A stretch of DNA of 64,000 bases. Source: Asparagopsis taxiformis. Its lineage: Eukaryota; Rhodophyta; Florideophyceae; Bonnemaisoniales; Bonnemaisoniaceae. Shown one piece after another: positions 60,201 to 64,000 of this stretch (positions are counted from its first letter, which is position 1; every line of letters starts with the position of its first letter). Under the pieces are notes generated by a model, which did not search any database, was not told where the DNA came from, and saw only the letters and a list, made by a program, of their open reading frames with translations. Location: the NCBI GenBank assembly GCA_030407315.1, contig JALQPE010002171.1, positions 1 through 64,000 of the forward strand, read 5' to 3'. A program made the translations under genes and the position numbers.

Positions 60201-62132
60201 GCTTGTAGTCGGTGGTTTCACGAGCCACTGGCATTCGTCCCTCGATCTCCATGCTAACAATTCCACTGGGCAATTTGATGCACGACGGCGCTCTACGCAC
60301 CGGAGCCGTATGCTTCCAATAAAGCTGAGAGGATCACCTGGTCTTGTCTCGTTACTCCGCCGCAAAATTGTTGTGACTGCACCGTAGTGCACGCCTTTTG
60401 CATGGCACTGGTCCAAGTAATGCAGAACTGACCCTCTGACAACGATGCACTCTTCTATTGTAAGTGGCTCCACAGGCTTCAATGAGTCCTGAACATAGGT
60501 ATGTACACCAGTTATGGCAGATGACTCACGTGCGCACTCTTCATCGACGGCAATTCCTTCCCCTTCGTTTCTTCCATCATTACATGCGAAAACATGACTG
60601 TGAGATTCTGGCAACTCACTTGGTCCGGGACAAGGTATTGAAGCCGGCGGCGCCGGAGAGACAGTTGGGCAGGTACCAGCACTGCCGGCGCGTGTCACAC
60701 TGGTACTAGCAGTGTGCCGGGCCATTAATGCGTCGTGTTTCTCAGGATCCGCCTCCATGCCCCGTGGACCGTGCAGCTCTGTGCCAAGTCTCTCTGGCCC
60801 AGCTGAGGACAGCATTCGAGATCCCCTTCCGGGGCGTTGTATTCGCGCCTCGATCGTAGATTTTTCCCTTCTAGCCTTGACTAGAGCGTCCGTATTTACG
60901 TTCTTCTGAAGCTGCGCGGGCGGAGCAGGCTCAAAGTCTTCTTCATCGGGCAGCACGTCGATCTCAGTCTGAGCTGGAGAACATTTAGTAGCAGCCAACG
61001 TATCCTTCTTTGTGCTTTTAGCATCCATTTCATTGTACCATTCGAACATACTCTTTCCGTCACTTCCATCAAACGCTCTACTCCCTTCTGTGCTCTCGCT
61101 CCAGTCATATTCGACATCACCTGGCTGCACTATTCTGCTCTGAGAAACTGTAGGGTCCATTTCAATTGTTATTACCGGAGCTTCGTCATAGACACGTTCG
61201 CTGGGGCACTGATTTCCGGGTAGGAATGATATCAAATATCTGCACACATCTAAGTCGGTAGGCTTGCCATTCGAAAATTCATCACAATCACACAACTCCA
61301 ACACAGCCCTCACGTATCGCATAGTACAGCATTTCCGGATATCCTCCGTAAGTTCTGCAGAGTACTGCGTCTTGAAAGTTTGTTTCGGCATATTTCCAGA
61401 GTATTCCGAGAGACTTGTTGCTGCGCTGAGAACATAAAATCCACAGCTGTATGCATCGAGCTGCATTTTAAATGATAGTACGTCTAGGATGTAGTTATCT
61501 CCACTTGTCGTCCACGCCGTGTTCATGCACGTATCCTCGAAGAAACTGGTCACGAACTCGAGAAGGTTATGAGGGCAGGGGTGTCTCAAACTGTCACCCC
61601 AGTAAACAATTCCATGCGTTTCATCTTCTGGGTCGTTGACACCGAACACAGCACCCCAGTGCGATCTCCTGATATTTACCGGAATAATAAAGCTAGGAGC
61701 GACATCGGAATCGACCCATGCTTGCAGAACAATGTTTCGAATGTTGTCAAACATCCCATCCTCTTCTCGAACGCCATTTCCAGCCCTCCCTGCACCTGCC
61801 ATAAAATGCTGCCCTGAGTTGCAGCCGAATATTATGAAATTATCGGCCATTGTTAGTTCGGACAGTCCGGCAAGCAACAAATGGTCGTCAAGCATGCATT
61901 CTGGTTTCGCGTGCTCAAACCACGGTTTTGTGTCGTCACACGATTTGAATGATGCAAACGACTCATTCAGATGTATGTGAAGAGAGTTCCACTGTCTTTC
62001 CGTTAAAATCATGCCATCCACTTTCACCATTTCCATAAATTCTTCTATGCGCTTTTCCAAACACTCTTCCAATGTGTTAGAGCTTCCGGATTCATCCGCC
62101 AGAAGTTCCCATTGATGATTGGATGAGCTCAT
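57228..62132 (-). CDS. Ulp1-like protease fused to a MULE transposase
   Basis: 1,634 residues from ATG 62132. Residues about 70-290 form a C48/Ulp1-like cysteine protease, with His158-Trp159 (RRSHWGAVFGV), Asp180 (YWGDSL), Gln224 and Cys230 (MQLDAYSCGFYVL), the order of SUMO proteases. A disordered linker follows (about 340-830). From about 900 there is a FAR1-like zinc-binding/WRKY-type region (CTHAHRGCQFQCR). The MULE DDE domain has Asp in VSIDCKSISNIYGLPL and LDQDAAGINAAKKVWP, with DDWHINQNQ. A SWIM finger (CSCPFYRSAGIPCRHL) and a basic, nuclear-signal-like end (GSNKRKRSFLERGGRKSLRIKR) complete it. Plant Kaonashi-type MULEs carry Ulp1 genes, but here both activities sit in one ORF. No stop or frameshift is visible. 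Confidence 0.88.
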   Translation of the reverse strand: MSSSNHQWELLADESGSSNTLEECLEKRIEEFMEMVKVDGMILTERQWNSLHIHLNESFASFKSCDDTKPWFEHAKPECMLDDHLLLAGLSELTMADNFIIFGCNSGQHFMAGAGRAGNGVREEDGMFDNIRNIVLQAWVDSDVAPSFIIPVNIRRSHWGAVFGVNDPEDETHGIVYWGDSLRHPCPHNLLEFVTSFFEDTCMNTAWTTSGDNYILDVLSFKMQLDAYSCGFYVLSAATSLSEYSGNMPKQTFKTQYSAELTEDIRKCCTMRYVRAVLELCDCDEFSNGKPTDLDVCRYLISFLPGNQCPSERVYDEAPVITIEMDPTVSQSRIVQPGDVEYDWSESTEGSRAFDGSDGKSMFEWYNEMDAKSTKKDTLAATKCSPAQTEIDVLPDEEDFEPAPPAQLQKNVNTDALVKARREKSTIEARIQRPGRGSRMLSSAGPERLGTELHGPRGMEADPEKHDALMARHTASTSVTRAGSAGTCPTVSPAPPASIPCPGPSELPESHSHVFACNDGRNEGEGIAVDEECARESSAITGVHTYVQDSLKPVEPLTIEECIVVRGSVLHYLDQCHAKGVHYGAVTTILRRSNETRPGDPLSFIGSIRLRCVERRRASNCPVELLAWRSRDECQWLVKPPTTSHTHEKSPSSKPSQRHKSTIRTIYDFEKELCTISRSCRRACFAYYAERKSKIGSGVISRNEKGLGKQKLNTLQSNHKKTDSLLASRSDHLRNPKYDAPLMTDTEGQCDVTREDGGETNKQMNSNLEQISMIEIPSSNDERGSLPEGQESTTHQADIDSVKNTVPEAMKSVARKYDGFDSNGLLPSLRHVSESYGYKLKIRRSIYYDEDRQYVNNVTLSCTHAHRGCQFQCRVRGFLSDAYISDQNASGNDPRLSTGSRMFEIRHVLRFWHKFHNHDPSPTIVKGAVPPEALKTAENMRNVSFMRCRDITRYIEDTYKICVSRTYLRNYLFYRYRSANPIEQDSMRLIRNLVSLQQKNCRTYFTIRLTGDNRLHSIVWSLPLWRDMYHLNGILPGVSIDCKSISNIYGLPLIAFSGRTNEGKVCFFMMGVLHDQTEESLEWAMREFDNMVPATPNIVALDQDAAGINAAKKVWPFSYHLLDDWHINQNQLKNVASFINKCSITALANRISVGSSLFPRRRRTEHDHSAAIPNSYSDMCSDLYALRRSPTEAVFLERRESFESIYFEGVEPPRWYTTLYKKLPEMVIQCYNRTRCGLRFLFQGTTHTESFNSIYKSSILDRNVPLGEVPIEMNRVTTTLDEERIRDVNKVSRVLRLQMKGTDFFPTTELLDQFMLSFTNYSISSFLNLSYSGSSEWHIAGFILVPQLSTVPANATSTVFGSIESDASYFKHVKFFLEFGEENNRRTVDVKIWNRMSQNKTDVMGLHATCSCPFYRSAGIPCRHLTRVAFQYADYTKTNPTIKEYLGTKESLNLSSMFHKYWRRNRTSWRDEVIRSRFTTTTDQSVGLSTNVNEGEQVNVAGAPNPIEKDVRYSNCKAVFDQIFRHVECQGAYASSVFKSALDAMLAQSTRGGLPGSGIDLDRPLDLEIAPNNQDFIRSEGNNIVINGEIGNPTVRRAGNRGSNKRKRSFLERGGRKSLRIKRGLAAPRKVEHK

Positions 62133-63121
62133 GACAGCGTCTTGGCGGTTTTTCAGAAACTGCAATACAATGTTAGCGCTTCAGAACTTAATTGAAGGAA
62201 GAAACCGGCGGATCGCGTCCCTCTTTTTGTTAACAGAGAACAGTAAACTAATTCGTTCCGTTGTTATCTACGAGAAAGACAGTTCCCAGCAAAGGTAATT
62301 TCAAATTCGCAGACCTGCGATGAGAACCGGGTAAGACAATGAACGAGAGATCAGAAAGAGTACTGCAATGTTGAAAGCATGCAGAAGTGTGAGAAGACTG
62401 CAGCAATACTGGTGCTAGTCATGCAGGTATTCTCGCTCCTTTATCTGCTGTTCTGCATAAATGTTTTAGCTCGGTTCGTTTCACTCACACAGGAAGTGAA
62501 TGGTCTTGTCTGGCGCGCAAAAATATCGATAACTGCGTGTAGAAGACGTCAACGCGCATAGAAACCGGGCGGGAATGTTGACAGTGGTGTCGATATCGCG
62601 GCAGTAGCCGCGGTGGTGGCACGGGGGTAGATGACGATGTCATGGGGTCTCGAGAGGAGCGGACCACTGCGGGGCGGTCCTATCTGCCGGTGCCGCGCGG
62701 CGAGAGATTTCGAGATTTGGATTACCCGCCATTTCCAATAATTGGCGGCGGCGAAAATGGGAAATTGAATTTCGGTGAACGAGAAAGTTGAAAGTTCGAG
62801 TCACGCGAAAATGGTTGAGTTTGTCACGCGGAGCGACGGGCGGTGCGAACCCTCTCAGAGCAGCTGTTTTCGCATGTTGCGCTAGCGGTACTTTTTCCAG
62901 CTTTCCTGGATCCAGGCTGTTTTCAACCAATGAAAAGGCCGTATTCGCCAAAATTTATCATATTTGGTTGACGAGTTTTTGTGATTGGTGCATCTACGGG
63001 CCACGGAGATAACCGGGCCAGGCGCTTGACAAGTTTCTGCGATTGGTCAAAACAGCTTGACGAGTTCGTCCGATTGGCTGAAATCTTACCGTCTCTACCG
63101 GCGGTAGATTAAGTGCTCCCC
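60098..63121 (-). repeat. Right 3,024-bp inverted arm
   Basis: The reverse complement of 54013-57036, with the same subterminal motifs at 63056-63077, 63025-63046 and 62967-62988. It holds the promoter side and the N-terminal 40% of the transposase gene. Confidence 0.9.
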
Positions 63122-63131
63122 GTGTTGACCC
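63122..63131 (+). repeat. Right 10-bp target duplication of the MULE
   Basis: GTGTTGACCC, identical to 54003-54012. Confidence 0.8.
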
Positions 63132-63483
63132 ACCCCACACGTGGCCTGCTATTGCGCTACAGTGCGGCGGCGGCGATATTACGCGATTGCATACACGTGC
63201 CGCCCCATAGAGGGGCACCATCCAGTATCGGACAGCACACATATGCAGTGCGCGCCACTTCTATAAATCACCCCACATTTTGCGATTGCTCACTCAACAT
63301 GAACAGCAACGCGCATTCCGACTGCATCCAATGAATGAGTAGGCCAACTTGATTACGACGCACCTTCTATTCCTCCAAAAAGAGCCGTTCAGGCGAGTGC
63401 AGCGGGGCGTTAATTTATTGTTAGCGCGAAATTTCTATAAATCAGGAGCATTGAATACATTCCAAAATCCAGATGGAGTTATG
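63132..63483. other. Spacer between the MULE and the Tc1 remnant
   Basis: No gene is visible. CGGCGGCGGCGATATT at about 63164 is GC-rich. The right Tc1 terminal repeat could not be located. Confidence 0.4.
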
Positions 63484-64000
63484 TCAATACTTCGTCGTCT
63501 GTCCCCTTCCTTTCAGCACTTCTACCATGCGTTTTTGAATGGTACCAACCAACTTTTGAAAGAAGCCTGGAGCCAGAAGCTCCCATTCACGGAGAATGCT
63601 CTCTTCGAGCGACTTCAAGCTACCGAAATGTCGTGCATTCTTGTACACGTTACGTGCAAGAGCGCCCCAAACGTTCTCAATAGGATTCAAGTCTGGGCTT
63701 TTGGCGGGAAAGGGTAGAACGGAGATAGTATTGTCGGACAAAATCTGCTTAGTAACTCTAGCAGTATGCACTGCAGCACCGTCATGCTGAAAAATGGCAC
63801 TATCATTGTGCAGATCTTTGACCATCGGTATCATTACGTCACGTAAAATTGCGATGTAGTCGTCGGCCTTCATATTACCTTCAATCAAGACCAATTATGA
63901 CTTACCTCTTGAAGAATATGCTCCCTAAACCATGATAGACTTACCCTCTTGTTGTCGTTTCGAAAAAAGCCGTTCCGCTTTGCGTAAATCATGCCAACAG
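63484..64000 (-). pseudogene. C-terminal part of a Tc1/mariner transposase
   Basis: The minus-strand frame, entering from the right edge of the window, contains FQHDGAAVHTARV (second catalytic Asp) and LPFPAKSPDLNPIENVWGAL (third acidic residue and the typical P-D-L-N-P-I-E-N-x-W box), ending near 63484. Upstream, near 63930, the frame reads SIMV-stop-GAYSSRGKS-stop, where active members have Trp in VMVWG, so TGG has become TAG and a second stop follows. The copy is inactive. The N-terminal half is outside the window. Confidence 0.85.

Larger units (their letters stand above)
54013..63121 (-). mobile_element. Palindromic MULE transposon with 3,024-bp inverted arms
   Basis: Both ends read GGGGAGCACTTAATCTACCG inward. 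The left arm, 54013-57036, is the reverse complement of the right arm, 60098-63121: both are 3,024 bp long, and I saw no difference in the parts compared. The arms enclose a unique 3,061-bp centre. The minus-strand ORF 62132-57228 encodes a full Ulp1-like protease/MULE transposase; the left arm contains only its first part. The unit is flanked by a 10-bp duplication, so it probably transposed in this form. The usual second MULE end, beyond the transposase stop, is absent and is replaced by the inverted copy of the first end. Confidence 0.88.

Overview
This is nuclear DNA of a eukaryote. The evidence is spliced genes with short GT-AG introns (63-98 bp), TATA boxes 60-125 bp upstream of several start codons, secreted and membrane proteins with N-terminal signal peptides, and four or five classes of eukaryotic transposable element. 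There are no operons, Shine-Dalgarno sites or CRISPR arrays. The species cannot be named from sequence alone. Compact, mostly intron-poor genes lying between blocks of Ty3/gypsy and Ty1/copia elements fit a multicellular red alga, but that is only a guess.

Layout. 1-4610: the 3' part of a decayed chromodomain Ty3/gypsy element with an extra small ORF and an ~811-bp 3' LTR. 4611-about 11450: a second, GC-rich Ty3/gypsy chromovirus on the minus strand, with a canonical -1 slippery site between gag and pol and two in-frame TAG codons in pol. 11729-13352: an inverted repeat that shares sequence with a truncated DDE transposase. 14911-24794: a host gene cluster in which two head-to-head, five-exon genes for ionotropic-glutamate-receptor-like channels flank a secreted protein made of thirteen 8-cysteine repeats. 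26533-29684: two related secreted coiled-coil proteins. 32384-35811: a probably N-myristoylated, highly charged helical protein and an 8-TM membrane protein. 39443-43657: a second 8-cysteine repeat protein with 22 repeats, most of them near-identical and arranged as a 558-bp trimer. 46740-47720: a paralogue of the 8-TM protein. 48952-53673: an intact-looking Ty1/copia element with 110-bp LTRs, an ATTTC target duplication and an initiator-tRNA anticodon-arm primer site. 54013-63121: a MULE transposon whose 3,024-bp arms are inverted copies of each other, carrying a fused Ulp1-like protease/MULE transposase of 1,634 residues. 63484-64000: the 3' end of a dead Tc1/mariner transposase.

The most interesting host locus is the receptor/repeat-protein cluster: candidate ligand-gated channels sit beside secreted Cys-repeat and coiled-coil proteins, all predicted to act at or outside the cell surface. 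The most interesting mobile locus is the palindromic MULE, whose outer ends are bounded by a matching 10-bp duplication, so the giant inverted repeat appears to have moved as one unit. All gene models were read by eye, and exon joins are inferred from frame continuity between the two paralogues.
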